Notes: generated by a model from the letters alone, not told the origin. A stretch of 51,310 nt of DNA from an uncultured Schlesneria sp. (GCA_903858935.1 CAIOKO010000035.1:1-51310), one strand, 5' to 3'; positions 9,127 through 18,846 are shown, counted from the first letter of the stretch. Numbers and translations: made by a program.

Positions 9127-10293
9127 ATGAATTATGACTTTCTATCACCAACGCAGATCGTCTTCGGCTGGGGACGTCGATCAGAACTCGGAAAGCTTGC
9201 CGCGAAGTTCGGATCGCGTCTGTTTCTCGTATCTGGCAGCCGGACGCTTGAGCGAATTGGCGTGATCGCTCAGCTTGTTGCGGGATTCGATCAATGCGGA
9301 TTGAAAACCGAACGATTCGAGGCGGCATCTCGTGAGCCTGAAGTTGCGGACGTTGATTTACTCGTCGAAGAGTTCTTGAAGCGAGATCCAACAGACCGTG
9401 ATGTCGTGATTGCGATTGGAGGTGGATCGACGATCGACCTGGCAAAAGCGGCTGCTGCCGTTGCGACGAATCGGCAGGGGTCGTCGGTCGTTGATTTTCT
9501 TGAAGGGGTTGGACGCGGTCTGCAGATCACGCATGCTCCGCTGAATCTGATTGCGGTCCCGACAACGTCCGGGACTGGTACGGAAGTGACAAAAAACGCC
9601 GTCATTTCATCCTATCAGCCTGCTTTCAAGAAAAGTCTTCGCAGTGACCTGATGATTCCGCGAGTTGTCCTGGTCGATCCCGAATTGTCCGTCAGTTTGC
9701 CTCACGAAACGACCGCTTACACGGGGATGGACGCGATTACACAACTGATTGAAAGCTATATTTCACGTCGCGCCGCTCCGATACCTCAGGCGCTGGCGCT
9801 ATCGGGATTGAAGCTTGCGATACCAGCGTTGCCTGCTGTGGTCAGGGATGGGACGTCTCGTGAAAACCGGGAAGCGATGTCGCAGGCGGCCTTATTGTCC
9901 GGATTGGCTCTGGCAAATTCGGGGCTTGGCCTGGCGCACGGCGTTGCGGCGGCTCTTGGATCGCATTGTCGAGTTCCACATGGACTCGCGTGTGCTGTGA
10001 TGTTGCCAGCAGCATTACGATTCAACTTATCTGTCCGGGAAACTGAGCTTGCAGCGCTGGAACGGCTCTTTGATAACAGCCATTCCAGCGACGCTGAATC
10101 AGCGAAGGCGTTTGTCTCCCGAATTGTTGAGCTTTGTCGTGAAGTTGGTGTTCCGCCTCGGTTGCGGGAGATCGGCGTTGGGATTGAGCAACTGCCAGCA
10201 CTTGTCAGCGGTTCGCGCGGGAACAGCATGAGCGGGAACCCTCGTGACGTCAGCGACCACGAACTACTCGAAATCTTGCAACAGATGTGGTAG
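9127..10293 (+). CDS. Iron-containing-type alcohol dehydrogenase with a variant metal site
   Basis: A 388-residue group III alcohol dehydrogenase. The NAD-binding motif GGGST (98-102), PTTSGTGTEVT and the metal region GLGLAHGVAAALGSH (His271) with VPHGLACA (His285) are present. The expected aspartate ligand is D202 in GMDAITQ, but the usual second ligand, the His of DALTHA, is Gln206 here. This Gln variant occurs in a known branch of the family whose substrates are poorly defined. So the fold is certain but the metal and substrate are not. No strong ribosome site precedes the ATG. The gene converges on the barrel gene to its right with about 30 bases between stops. Confidence 0.88.
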   Translation: MNYDFLSPTQIVFGWGRRSELGKLAAKFGSRLFLVSGSRTLERIGVIAQLVAGFDQCGLKTERFEAASREPEVADVDLLVEEFLKRDPTDRDVVIAIGGGSTIDLAKAAAAVATNRQGSSVVDFLEGVGRGLQITHAPLNLIAVPTTSGTGTEVTKNAVISSYQPAFKKSLRSDLMIPRVVLVDPELSVSLPHETTAYTGMDAITQLIESYISRRAAPIPQALALSGLKLAIPALPAVVRDGTSRENREAMSQAALLSGLALANSGLGLAHGVAAALGSHCRVPHGLACAVMLPAALRFNLSVRETELAALERLFDNSHSSDAESAKAFVSRIVELCREVGVPPRLREIGVGIEQLPALVSGSRGNSMSGNPRDVSDHELLEILQQMW

Positions 10294-10324
10294 CGAGCTT
10301 GGGGCGCAGGCTGAAAAGTATTGC

Positions 10325-11554
10325 TCAGAAGGCAAATGCAAATCCCACTTGCGACGAAAAACTCGGGGTACTTGGATCAAGTCCTGCGTTGTAGGAGTTG
10401 AAGAACGTGGCGCGTTTATCGAACTGATAAAAGTATCCCACGCCGACGACCCGTCCTTGAGCGCTCTGTCGGAACACATCTCCGTTGTAATAGCCCTGCA
10501 GGAAAACCTGAAATTTTTCGGTGACCTGTTGCTCAAGAGCCCATTGGAACGAGAACAGGTTCACGTTGAGGTTGGATTTGGAAAGTGTCGGGATGTTGTG
10601 TCCCAGTCGTGGAATGAATCGCTCGCCTCCGATGACACGTACTGCATCCTGAACTCCGGAATAGCCGAACGTCATTTCCACGTTCGTATCCTTCGTAAAC
10701 GGGAAATCGAGGTTCATGTTGATCGAAGGCTGGAAGCCACTTTGGAAGGTTGGGCTCGCCAAATTGGTCTGAAGGAATGCTTCAAACGAAGCGGCGGGAA
10801 TCAGCTTGTCCATTTGATCATCCCAAAGATGAATCTTGGTATCGATGATCAGCGGCGCAAAACCGACAACTGTGGTATTCGGATCAAAAACAGTTGTTAA
10901 ACCAGATCCGGTTAATCGAAACTCCACATCGTCCGTAACCCCATACCTGAAAAGGTAGTTGTAACTGTTTGAGGCCGAGTTGTGGCGGTCTTTTCCCAGG
11001 TAGTTGATGGGAGCAATTTCGAGATAGGCTCGTCCCTTTGGCAGGGTGTAGGCGCTGTTGGGGTAATCACCGAAATCGGCACCGGGTTTTGAAATATCCG
11101 GTTCGGGTGGCGCTTTTTGGCCGCCCCTATCCGCGTCTTTTTTATCGTCGTCATTTTTGTCCGCCCCATCGTCCTTTTTCTGATCCGGTATGCCTCCGTC
11201 GTCGCTGACAAGTTTCAGAAACATTGGATTCTTCGATTCCCCTGGACGTCGCAGCCAAGGCCAGATCAGGAACGGGTCGGGAGAGGAGGGCTGATTCACC
11301 GTTGGTATCAATTGAGCGACAAAAGAGTTTTCGCCGTTCAGCAAAGCCTGATTTTCATGGAGGACCGGCTGAATGAGTGGCGTTCGACCTAAGTGACTTG
11401 CCGAAAAAGGGTTATCGGCAGCGAGGCAAGTTGACGCGAACATCAACGTCAGAACGATACCGCTCATCAAATTGACTGGTAATGCCCAAGATAGCCACTT
11501 TATCAAATGGTTTTCGGCGGAAATCGGGTTAGAGGTCGTTCCGAAGCACGACAT
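10325..11554 (-). CDS. Outer-membrane-type beta-barrel protein, MetA-pathway-like
   Basis: A 409-residue exported protein. A hydrophobic stretch ending MFASTCLA is a likely signal peptide, preceded by an unusually long charged N-terminus. Next comes an acidic low-complexity linker (about 125-155, Asp/Lys-rich), then a beta-rich domain opening KGRAYLEIAPINYL. The C-terminus alternates hydrophobic residues and ends VGFAFAF, the terminal Phe typical of outer-membrane barrels. Fragments resemble MetA-pathway/transporter proteins of planctomycetes. The ATG at 11554 is backed by GGAGG eight bases upstream, and a 7-bp inverted repeat encloses that site. Function is unknown beyond likely envelope location. 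Confidence 0.75.
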   Translation of the reverse strand: MSCFGTTSNPISAENHLIKWLSWALPVNLMSGIVLTLMFASTCLAADNPFSASHLGRTPLIQPVLHENQALLNGENSFVAQLIPTVNQPSSPDPFLIWPWLRRPGESKNPMFLKLVSDDGGIPDQKKDDGADKNDDDKKDADRGGQKAPPEPDISKPGADFGDYPNSAYTLPKGRAYLEIAPINYLGKDRHNSASNSYNYLFRYGVTDDVEFRLTGSGLTTVFDPNTTVVGFAPLIIDTKIHLWDDQMDKLIPAASFEAFLQTNLASPTFQSGFQPSINMNLDFPFTKDTNVEMTFGYSGVQDAVRVIGGERFIPRLGHNIPTLSKSNLNVNLFSFQWALEQQVTEKFQVFLQGYYNGDVFRQSAQGRVVGVGYFYQFDKRATFFNSYNAGLDPSTPSFSSQVGFAFAF

Positions 11555-11576
11555 CAGATCAGCCTCCGGTGATGTC
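11550..11576 (-). promoter_or_regulatory. Inverted repeat enclosing a start codon and its ribosome site
   Basis: GACATCA and TGATGTC are separated by 13 bases. On the minus strand the ATG of the barrel gene lies inside one arm and GGAGG in the loop. An RNA hairpin here could influence initiation. Seven base pairs is short enough to be chance. Confidence 0.35.
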
Positions 11577-12135
11577 TCGGTAAGAAGCTCATGACGTGCT
11601 TAGAATCCAAAAACGCGAATGTTGAACGTAATCCGCCAGTTTCACTCAAGAAAGGGAAACTCAAAATTGGTTTATGCATTTCGTCCGCAACCGATCGAAT
11701 TCCTAATTTGCGGGTTTTAACGGAAGTAAGGAATTTATCGGATCGCGCCTGTTTGGGGCGTGAGTGCAGACAGTTTGCAGGTTAGATTGGTGTGTTCGTG
11801 GACTTACGGTCAGGAGGTTTGGGGAAAATATTCCGTTTGGCCGTGAAAAGAGTGGTTGGTACCAGTTCCATGCGGACTGCCGAAATTGGAGGGAAATTGA
11901 TGAATATCATGATTCCCGAAGAAAAATTCGCGGAATTTCCAAAGTCGAGAATCCTGATTCCTTCCACTCGCCGTCTGTCGGGAGAAATGACTATACTTGA
12001 CGAAGGGAAAACCATCTTCAGTCGAGGGTGTTTTTGATTACGCGTTCTTGGTTCGCCGCGTTCAAAATTTGAATCAGGCGAGATTAGTTTCAGTCGAGCA
12101 AAAGCGACTGGCTGCTCAGTGCAAGGTAGGATGTC
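11555..12135. other. Divergent intergenic region
   Basis: About 580 bases between the barrel gene (minus) and the ferredoxin gene (plus). It must hold promoters for both. I see AT-rich stretches and a TATACT-like box near 11990 but no clear paired -35. No tRNA or convincing small gene was found; short open frames here lack ribosome sites and family character. Confidence 0.35.
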
Positions 12136-12537
12136 ATGGCCAAAGCGGGTTCGCGAAAAAAGCTTCCAAAAGAAGTAGCCGTCATCAATGCCGACAATTG
12201 CACCGGCTGTGAAGCCTGTCTGGAAGTCTGCCCGGTCGACTGCATCTACAAGGTCAAAGGCGAATCGATCTCCGTGCTTCAATCGTGGTGCGAGATTGAT
12301 GTTGAGCGATGCGTAGGTTGTGAAGTTTGCGTTCATATTCCGACCAAAAAGTCAGACCCTTATGAACTGACCGTCTGTCCTTGGGATGCCATCGAGTTAA
12401 TTCCAACAGTCCAGGTTGCTCAGTACGTTGCGAATAAGGGTGGACCCCCAGATTACATCTACAAGAACTGGGATCGATTGGTTGTTCCCGCTCAGCGAAT
12501 GGCAGAACTTGCTGCCGAACAGGCAAGTTCGAAATAA
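12136..12537 (+). CDS. 2[4Fe-4S] ferredoxin
   Basis: A 133-residue ferredoxin with two cluster motifs. The first is C22-x2-C25-x2-C28-x3-C32-P, followed by an extra C36 in the same loop. The second is C59-x2-C62-x2-C65, then 15 residues before C81-P, so the last cysteine is displaced compared with the standard CxxCxxCxxxCP. A basic N-terminus (KAGSRKKLPK) and a C-terminal helix extend the core. By family rule C22/25/28 with C81 and C59/62/65 with C32 would bind the two clusters. The partner enzyme is unknown. The ATG follows AAGGTAGG. It is followed by about 210 bases before tyrA, so it is probably transcribed alone. Confidence 0.9.
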   Translation: MAKAGSRKKLPKEVAVINADNCTGCEACLEVCPVDCIYKVKGESISVLQSWCEIDVERCVGCEVCVHIPTKKSDPYELTVCPWDAIELIPTVQVAQYVANKGGPPDYIYKNWDRLVVPAQRMAELAAEQASSK

Positions 12538-12746
12538 CGATTTCGATCGACCGGTAATCGCCATCTTCAGATTTCCAAGAGTGAGTGCCTCCTCTGTTTC
12601 GATGGGCACGTTGTTGATCTGCTGAATTGCAAAGTCAGATCCCGGTCTGGCTGGCCGCTTACGCCATGTTGATGATGGATCAGGTTTTGAATTGTAATTC
12701 CGTGTGAATTCAGTTTGACCTTATTCATCGTTATACTGCTCTCGAA

Positions 12747-13649
12747 ATGAATGAACTTCCGTTTTCGTCGCCGCTGGAAGAAACCGTCGTTATCGTCGGC
12801 GTGGGGATGATTGGCGGGTCACTAGCCGCTGCACTGAAGCGTCGAAAGATTGCTCGCAGGGTGATCGGAGTTGGTCGAGACCAGGCCCGGGTCGAGGCGG
12901 CTCTTGCCGCAGGGTTGATCGACGAGGCGACGACGATCACGAAAAGTGTGATCGATCGTGCGAATCTGGTCGTGTTCTGCACTCCTGTGGAGCGTGTGGC
13001 ATCTGATGTTCGGGACGCAGTCGCAGGTCTAGCGATGCACGATGGCAAATCGAATGCTTATCCTTCAGATTCTGGGCTGTTGTTCACCGACGTAGGAAGC
13101 GTGAAAGGTCCCATCTGTTCCGATCTGATGGACATCCCGATGTTTGTCGGTTCGCATCCGATTGCCGGTTCCCATCGGCAAGGTTTTGAGGCAGCAGATT
13201 CGAGATTATTTGAAGGACGTCTTTGTGTTCTGACGCCGACACCGTCGACACTCGAACCGTCGATCTCTCGACTCGAGCGATTCTGGCGAGCACTTGGAAT
13301 GCGAACGATCCGCATGTCGCCGGTGTCTCACGATGCGGCTCTGGCTGTGACAAGCCACTTACCGCACGTTGTTGCAGCTGCTCTGGCGACCACCGTCTGT
13401 GACGATCAACGCAGGCTGACGGGGACCGGGTTTCGTGATACCACACGAGTTGCTGCAGGTGACCCCGATTTGTGGGCGGGAATTTTGATGAATAACGCAG
13501 AGCAGGTCGTGAATGGAATCGACGAAGTGCAGAAGCGACTTTCCGCATATCGAAACGCTCTTTCAAGTCATAACCTTAATGAGATCCGACAGCTTTTAAA
13601 AGATGGTCAGCAATTCCGAATGTCTTTGGATGAGACCATTCACGAATGA
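12747..13649 (+). CDS. tyrA: Prephenate dehydrogenase
   Basis: A 300-residue TyrA: an N-terminal Rossmann domain with VGVGMIGGSLAAALKRR (NAD(P) loop) and a helical C-terminal dimer domain. Motifs include FTDVGSVKGPI, the catalytic-site GSHPIAGSHRQGFEAAD, and TSHLPHVVAAALA. It oxidatively decarboxylates prephenate (or arogenate) in tyrosine synthesis. There is no fused chorismate mutase or ACT domain, so feedback control at this protein is not evident. The gene lies 125 bases ahead of purL on the same strand; a link is not implied by function. Confidence 0.9.
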   Translation: MNELPFSSPLEETVVIVGVGMIGGSLAAALKRRKIARRVIGVGRDQARVEAALAAGLIDEATTITKSVIDRANLVVFCTPVERVASDVRDAVAGLAMHDGKSNAYPSDSGLLFTDVGSVKGPICSDLMDIPMFVGSHPIAGSHRQGFEAADSRLFEGRLCVLTPTPSTLEPSISRLERFWRALGMRTIRMSPVSHDAALAVTSHLPHVVAAALATTVCDDQRRLTGTGFRDTTRVAAGDPDLWAGILMNNAEQVVNGIDEVQKRLSAYRNALSSHNLNEIRQLLKDGQQFRMSLDETIHE

Positions 13650-13774
13650 ATGGAAACGGGTTAGCCTCGCATCCTAAGTGCGGCGACGCCAGAATCTCAG
13701 CGAAAGCCATTTTTTGAAACACCTTTCCGGGGTGACTCGGAAGGACAAGCATATTTTTTGGGAAGTGAATTCGA

Positions 13775-16723
13775 ATGCTTTGGGAAGTCGAAATTCGTCC
13801 GTCTGCACATGAGATTGACCGTGAAGGGCTGCGAATTGTTCAGGAGGCTCATGATCTTCATGCTGCAACAATCAGCCACGTCGAAAGTGCCCGGTCGTTT
13901 CTTCTTCAGGGAGCTTCTCTGAACGCTGCTGAAGTCAGACGGGCAGCCTCGATGTTGCTCGTCGATCCTGTGGCGGAACGATTTGAAATCCGCGAAATTT
14001 CGGACGCTGAAGCGACTGTTTCGAGTTCAAAGGCGTCTGTGACGTTGCTGAACGTCCTGTATAAGCCCGGTGTCACCGACAACGTCGCGACGAGTACCCA
14101 GAAGGCGCTCATCGACCTGGGATTCGCAGTCGACACCGTCGCCACCGTGCGGAAGTACTGGTTTGAGGAGAGCGTCTCGGCGAGTGATCTCGAACGGGTG
14201 ACAAAGCGGGTCCTGGCCAATGATGCTGTTGAACGTGTGATTTCCGGTCCAATTCGGATGAGCAAGATCGGAGCTGGTTCGGATTATAAATTTCAATTGC
14301 GGACCGTCCCGATCCGAACGATGGATGACACTGCGCTTAAAGATCTCAGCAAGTACGGCCAGTTGTATTTGAGCCTGACAGAGATGCAGACCATCAAGCA
14401 ACATTGGGTTGAACAACAACGTGATCCAACAGACATCGAACTCGAAACCGTCGCGCAGACGTGGAGTGAGCACTGCTCGCACAAGACGTTGAAAGGTCGT
14501 ATTCGATATCGTGACGAATCTGGGGAACACGTCTTCGAAAACATGCTGAAAGAGACGATTTTCGGAGCGACCGTCGAGATCCGTCGAAGACTTGGAGCAG
14601 ACGACTGGTGCGTGAGTGTGTTCAAAGACAATGCTGGAGTTGTGAAGTTCGATGACAAGCAGCATGTCTGCTTCAAAGTCGAAACCCATAATCACCCGTC
14701 GGCAATTGAGCCTTACGGCGGAGCGAATACGGGTATCGGCGGTGTCATCCGCGATCCGCTCGGTACCGGATTGGGCGCGAAACCAATCTTGAACACCGAT
14801 GTATTTTGTTTTGCACCGCCCGACACACCCGTCACGTCTCTTCCTCCTGGCGTGCTGCATCCAAAGCTAGTCATGAAGGGAGTTGTTTCGGGAGTTCGGG
14901 ACTATGGCAATCGCATGGGAATCCCCACGGTCAACGGGGCGGTTTTTTTCGATGAACGTTACCTGGGAAACCCGCTGGTTTACTGCGGCACTGCGGCCAT
15001 GATCCCCGTTGACCGCGTCGAGAAGACGGTTCATCCCGGTGATTTAATCGTGGCAGTCGGGGGACGTACAGGTCGTGATGGAATTCACGGAGCGACATTC
15101 TCGTCGGCGGAATTAACGCAAGAAAGCGAGACGATCTCGGGCGGTGCCGTTCAAATCGGCAATGCGGTGGTCGAAAAGATGGTCGCCGATGTCGTGCTTC
15201 AGGCGCGCGATCTTGAACTTTATCATGCGATTACTGACTGCGGTGCTGGCGGATTCAGTTCAGCAGTTGGTGAAATGGGAGAAGAAATCGGAGCAGTCGT
15301 GTGGCTCGACAAGTGCCCGCTCAAATACACGGGACTTTCTTACACAGAAATCTGGATCAGTGAAGCTCAGGAACGAATGGTTCTTGCTGTTCCACCGGAC
15401 AAGTGGGACGAGTTCCGTGCGATTTGTGAGGCAGAGGGAGTTGAGGCTTCTGCCATTGGTCAATTCGGAAACGCAGGGCGACTGCGATTGACGTATCTGG
15501 GAGAAACGGTGGGGGACGTCGCGATGTCTTTCCTGCACGATGGTCGCCCGCACGTTACTCGAGATGCCATCTATACGCCCCCTCGTGAAACTTCTATCGA
15601 AGGTCTTGCCTCTGCTCATGGAAAACTTTGCGATCATCTGAATTTGACGTTGAAGCAGATTCTCGGCTCGCTGAACGTGTGTAGCAAAGAATGGATCATC
15701 CGACAGTACGACCATGAAGTTCAATCTGGGTCAGTCGTGAAGCCTCTCGTCGGTGTGTCCTGTGACGGACCTTCTGATGCTTCTGTTGTCAGGCCAGATT
15801 TGACCTCATACCGAGGCGTCGTAGTTTCCAATGGCATGAACCCGCATTATGGTGATTCCGATCCGTACTGGATGGCCGCCGCGGCGATTGATGAAGCGGT
15901 TCGTAACTGTGTCGCAGTAGGGGCTGACCCCGCACGAATTGCGATCCTCGACAATTTCTGTTGGGGAAACACCGAGCGACCAGAAACGCTTGGTTCACTT
16001 GTACGTGCCGCGATTGGATGTAAAGACACTGCAATTGCATTTGGAACGCCATTCATCAGTGGCAAAGATAGTCTTAATAACGAGTTTTCGTACGTTGATG
16101 TTGAGACCGGTGAAAAACGAACGGTTGCGATCCCGTCATCTCTCTTGATTAGCGCGATTGGACAAGTTGCTGATGTTCGCCGATGCGTGACGATGGATCT
16201 CAAGAAATCTGGGAATCATCTGTATCTGGTGGGTGTGACACGAGATGAATTGGGAAGCAGCCATTACGCCCTGGTCAATCAATTGACAGGTGGCCGCATT
16301 CCGCACGTTGACATGGTGTTGGCTCCGGCAATCTTTACTGCAGTCCACAAGTCGATTGGGCGAGGACTCATCCGCAGCTGTCACGATCTGAGCGAGGGGG
16401 GGTTAGCCGTCGCAGCGTCAGAAATGGCATTTGCTGGCGGGTATGGAGTCGATCTAGACCTTAATCAGCTTGCAGAGCACTCCGGCCTTTCTGACCCGGC
16501 CGTGCTCCTTTTCTCGGAAAGTACAACACGATTTCTGATCGAGGTTGAACTAAAGAATTCCGCGCACGTTGAAGAGGAGTTTGCGAGACTGCCTCTCATT
16601 CGTATTGGAAAGGTTACGTCGAGTGGTCGAGTTCGAGCAACATTTGAAAATGGCCAGGTAGTGCTTGATCAAGACTGTGCTGAATTGAAGGCGGCATGGC
16701 AGTCGCCTCTTGCCTGGGATTGA
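13775..16723 (+). CDS. purL: Phosphoribosylformylglycinamidine synthase, PurL with PurS-like N-terminus
   Basis: A 982-residue FGAM synthase, larger than stand-alone PurL (about 740) but lacking the C-terminal glutaminase domain of the 1300-residue single-chain enzyme. The catalytic PurL core begins near residue 180 ([15 protein letters not shown]) with [10 protein letters not shown] and the signature [24 protein letters not shown] second AIRS half contains NNEF and [13 protein letters not shown]. The first about 150 residues include a PurS-like segment ([14 protein letters not shown] to DAVERVI, about 87-153), so PurS appears fused and PurQ should be encoded elsewhere. It performs the fourth step of purine synthesis. 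No strong ribosome site is seen, but the ATG fits the family start. Confidence 0.92.
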   Translation: MLWEVEIRPSAHEIDREGLRIVQEAHDLHAATISHVESARSFLLQGASLNAAEVRRAASMLLVDPVAERFEIREISDAEATVSSSKASVTLLNVLYKPGVTDNVATSTQKALIDLGFAVDTVATVRKYWFEESVSASDLERVTKRVLANDAVERVISGPIRMSKIGAGSDYKFQLRTVPIRTMDDTALKDLSKYGQLYLSLTEMQTIKQHWVEQQRDPTDIELETVAQTWSEHCSHKTLKGRIRYRDESGEHVFENMLKETIFGATVEIRRRLGADDWCVSVFKDNAGVVKFDDKQHVCFKVETHNHPSAIEPYGGANTGIGGVIRDPLGTGLGAKPILNTDVFCFAPPDTPVTSLPPGVLHPKLVMKGVVSGVRDYGNRMGIPTVNGAVFFDERYLGNPLVYCGTAAMIPVDRVEKTVHPGDLIVAVGGRTGRDGIHGATFSSAELTQESETISGGAVQIGNAVVEKMVADVVLQARDLELYHAITDCGAGGFSSAVGEMGEEIGAVVWLDKCPLKYTGLSYTEIWISEAQERMVLAVPPDKWDEFRAICEAEGVEASAIGQFGNAGRLRLTYLGETVGDVAMSFLHDGRPHVTRDAIYTPPRETSIEGLASAHGKLCDHLNLTLKQILGSLNVCSKEWIIRQYDHEVQSGSVVKPLVGVSCDGPSDASVVRPDLTSYRGVVVSNGMNPHYGDSDPYWMAAAAIDEAVRNCVAVGADPARIAILDNFCWGNTERPETLGSLVRAAIGCKDTAIAFGTPFISGKDSLNNEFSYVDVETGEKRTVAIPSSLLISAIGQVADVRRCVTMDLKKSGNHLYLVGVTRDELGSSHYALVNQLTGGRIPHVDMVLAPAIFTAVHKSIGRGLIRSCHDLSEGGLAVAASEMAFAGGYGVDLDLNQLAEHSGLSDPAVLLFSESTTRFLIEVELKNSAHVEEEFARLPLIRIGKVTSSGRVRATFENGQVVLDQDCAELKAAWQSPLAWD

Positions 16724-16815
16724 ATCAAATCAGTCATCGAGCAGATTGAAGCCAGAACCGACCCCGGGTGAGAAAACTGTTTGTCACAGTATTGGTGGAT
16801 TCGCCGGTCAATCTG

Positions 16816-17955
16816 CTAATCGTCACCGATCACGAGTCTCAAGTAACTTTCATATCGGATTTGTGAAATCAAATCTCGTTGGACTGCTTCTCGAACGGCG
16901 CAGCCGTCTTCGACCATATGCAAGCAGTCAGGAAATTTGCACTGGGGAACGAACGGACGGAATTCGACAAAGTATCCTTCCATTTCTGCCGGGTGAACAT
17001 CCCAGAGCTCCAATTGTCGGATTCCTGGAGTATCAACAACCCAGCCGCCAAATTCGAGTTCTCGAAGTTGAGCAAAGCGAGTCGTGTGGCGTCCTTTTTG
17101 AGTCACGCGGCTGACATCTCCCGTTTTGATTGCCAGTCCCGGTTGGATCGCGTTCAACAATGACGATTTGCCGACACCACTTTGTCCGGTGAAAACCGTT
17201 TGCTGGTGCATCAACAATCTGCGAAGCCAGGCAATCCCAAGTCCTGTTTGGACGCTGGCCGGAACGACGGTGTATCCGAGTCGGGCATATTTTCCAATCA
17301 TCGGTTGCAGGTCTGCCAGATCCACGAGATCGCATTTGTTGATTACGATGATCGCACGGACTTCTCCTTTGGCGGAGCTGACAAGAAACCGGTCGATGAG
17401 TGCCGGTTTTAGCGGGGGTTCCTCTGCGGAAGAAATAATTGCAACCTGTGAGACGTTTGCAACAAGGATGTGCTGTTTGTATTGATGGCCCCTCGCCAGG
17501 ACTCCGTGACGGGGTTCAACTCGTTCAATCACGCCGCAGTTGTTTTCACTCGGTCGAAACAGAACTCGATCACCCGTTACTACCGCATTGCGTGCGTTGC
17601 GTGCGACGGTTCTGACGACTCGCCGGACTGTGCATTCAAAATGGGTTCCAGCCAGCGGCTGTCCTTCGTCGACTTGAACGGTACATTGGGTTGAACCGAT
17701 TGCCGACAACACACGTCCGCGTAGACAGGCTGTTTCATCAACGGAAAGAACGAAGGTGTCACCTTCTCCCGCTTCACCGAGCACGGTTCGCCGTCTGGTT
17801 AATTCACCCTTTCCCGAGACCCGCTGGTCACGATCGATACGATCAATGTCAATTTCGTCGGCTTGCACCTGACGCGTAAAGTCGTTCTGACGAGTAGGGT
17901 TCTGGCGGTTTTTACGGAAGTCAACACGCACCTTTTTAGAGAGTTTTTTTGCCAT
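16816..17955 (-). CDS. rsgA: Small ribosomal subunit biogenesis GTPase RsgA
   Basis: A 379-residue circularly permuted GTPase (RsgA/YjeQ) that matures the 30S subunit. Motif order is the permuted one: NKCD (206-209) before the P-loop GQSGVGKSS (257-265) and DTPG (308-311). An OB-fold occupies about 75-150. The C-terminal zinc site is C339, C344, H346 and C352. A lysine/arginine-rich N-terminal tail (AKKLSKKVRVDFRKNRQNP) precedes the OB-fold. The gene converges with purL; about 90 bases separate the two stops. Confidence 0.93.
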   Translation of the reverse strand: MAKKLSKKVRVDFRKNRQNPTRQNDFTRQVQADEIDIDRIDRDQRVSGKGELTRRRTVLGEAGEGDTFVLSVDETACLRGRVLSAIGSTQCTVQVDEGQPLAGTHFECTVRRVVRTVARNARNAVVTGDRVLFRPSENNCGVIERVEPRHGVLARGHQYKQHILVANVSQVAIISSAEEPPLKPALIDRFLVSSAKGEVRAIIVINKCDLVDLADLQPMIGKYARLGYTVVPASVQTGLGIAWLRRLLMHQQTVFTGQSGVGKSSLLNAIQPGLAIKTGDVSRVTQKGRHTTRFAQLRELEFGGWVVDTPGIRQLELWDVHPAEMEGYFVEFRPFVPQCKFPDCLHMVEDGCAVREAVQRDLISQIRYESYLRLVIGDD

Positions 17956-18041
17956 GATGTAAGATCTCTCTAATCACGTTTTTTATGACTTCTGCCTCAT
18001 GTCATCGCAGATTCCATCACAGGATTCAATTTTAGTCGGCG

Positions 18042-18077
18042 AAAAAAAAGCGTCCGAGTCTTGGGAGACTCGGACGC
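18042..18077 (-). terminator. Intrinsic terminator after tRNA-Glu
   Basis: A perfect 12-bp stem (GCGTCCGAGTCT / AGACTCGGACGC) with a four-base loop lies just downstream of the tRNA on the minus strand and is followed there by eight U. This is the best rho-independent terminator in the window. Confidence 0.9.
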
Positions 18078-18080
18078 AAC

Positions 18081-18153
18081 TGACCCCATGGGGATTCGAA
18101 CCCCAGTACTCGGACTGAAAATCCGATGTCCTAGGCCTCTAGACGATGGGGCC
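18081..18153 (-). tRNA. tRNA-Glu (anticodon TTC)
   Basis: A complete 73-base cloverleaf. The acceptor arms GGCCCCA and TGGGGTC pair (one G-U), the anticodon stem TCGGA/TCCGA encloses TTTTCAG giving anticodon TTC, and the T-arm contains GGTTCGAATCC. The discriminator is A and CCA is not encoded. It lies about 150 bases downstream of csrA on the same strand and ends at a strong terminator, so read-through from csrA is possible. Confidence 0.95.
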
Positions 18154-18301
18154 TTCGTTCGATGGTGTGAGTAGAAGATCGGAGTCTACGGAATTACTCT
18201 TCAACGAGACTTCCGAAATTTTTCGATTAGACTACAAACAGGCAGAAACGACTGGCAGGAAGTACGACGGTCATTGTCGCAAGTTCAACAAAAACTTTCA
18301 A

Positions 18302-18523
18302 TCATTCAGCAACCGCTTTTACTTCCTCTACCGGAGCCACGGCGGTGGCTTGTTCAATTTCTGCCGCCGCGATAGCGTCGCGGACTTCGCTTCGGTGAAT
18401 GGAAACTTCTCGCGGAGCCTCAATGCCGAGTCGAACTTTGTCGCCCCGGATTTCGACAACGGTGATGACGATTGAGTCATCAACAATAATGCTTTCGTTT
18501 TTTTTCCGCGACAGAACTAACAT
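18302..18523 (-). CDS. csrA: Carbon storage regulator CsrA
   Basis: A 73-residue CsrA/RsmA RNA-binding protein that binds GGA motifs near ribosome sites to control translation. The N-terminal [18 protein letters not shown], the [11 protein letters not shown] core and EVSIHRSEV are typical. The C-terminus is a longer Ala/Glu/Val-rich tail than in the 61-residue E. coli protein. The ATG at 18523 is chosen because all family members begin MLVL; an upstream TTG would add only three residues. CsrA often controls flagella (FliW/FliC) in non-gamma groups, but no partner is adjacent. It has its own near-consensus promoter about 90 bases upstream. Confidence 0.95.
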   Translation of the reverse strand: MLVLSRKKNESIIVDDSIVITVVEIRGDKVRLGIEAPREVSIHRSEVRDAIAAAEIEQATAVAPVEEVKAVAE

Positions 18524-18846
18524 TTCCCACAACTCCGAGGGCCAAGCCCTTTCTTCATCCGTGCAGTTTAAGTCTCTGAAGCTGTCTGCGCAACGATACC
18601 GAGTTTTTCACATCCACCGGATTGTAGACTCTACAAGCATCGTGTCAACCCTGCAGATTATGCTTTCCTGGCATGCCAGTCTCACTCCCTGCCGATTATA
18701 GTCGAATCCAAGGAGTCCTACGATCCGATTTGATTCACAAATTCATAGGAAGTTAGAGTTTACGTATAATAACGTACCTCAGAGCTGATACCTGGATTCA
18801 ATGTTTTTTACTTTGAAAACTTTGGAAGGAGTTTCGCATTGGTCTA
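18524..18846. other. Leader and promoter region of csrA
   Basis: About 320 bases between csrA and the 45-residue gene. It contains the csrA promoter and leader. A second AT-rich patch with TATAAT-like sequence sits near 18765 without a clear paired -35. No further gene is seen. Confidence 0.5.
18621..18648 (-). promoter_or_regulatory. Sigma-70 promoter of csrA with overlapping palindrome
   Basis: On the minus strand TTGACA (18643-18648) is followed after 16 bases by TACAAT (18621-18626). This matches the housekeeping consensus closely and points at csrA. A perfect 15-base palindrome, TTGTAGA-C-TCTACAA (18622-18636), overlaps the -10 box and spacer, a likely operator position. The predicted 5' leader is about 90 bases. 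Confidence 0.75.

Noticed and set aside
10244-10900. 218-residue plus-strand frame over the barrel gene
   Set aside because: It is a shadow of the minus-strand gene, which has a signal peptide, a strong ribosome site and a barrel-like end.
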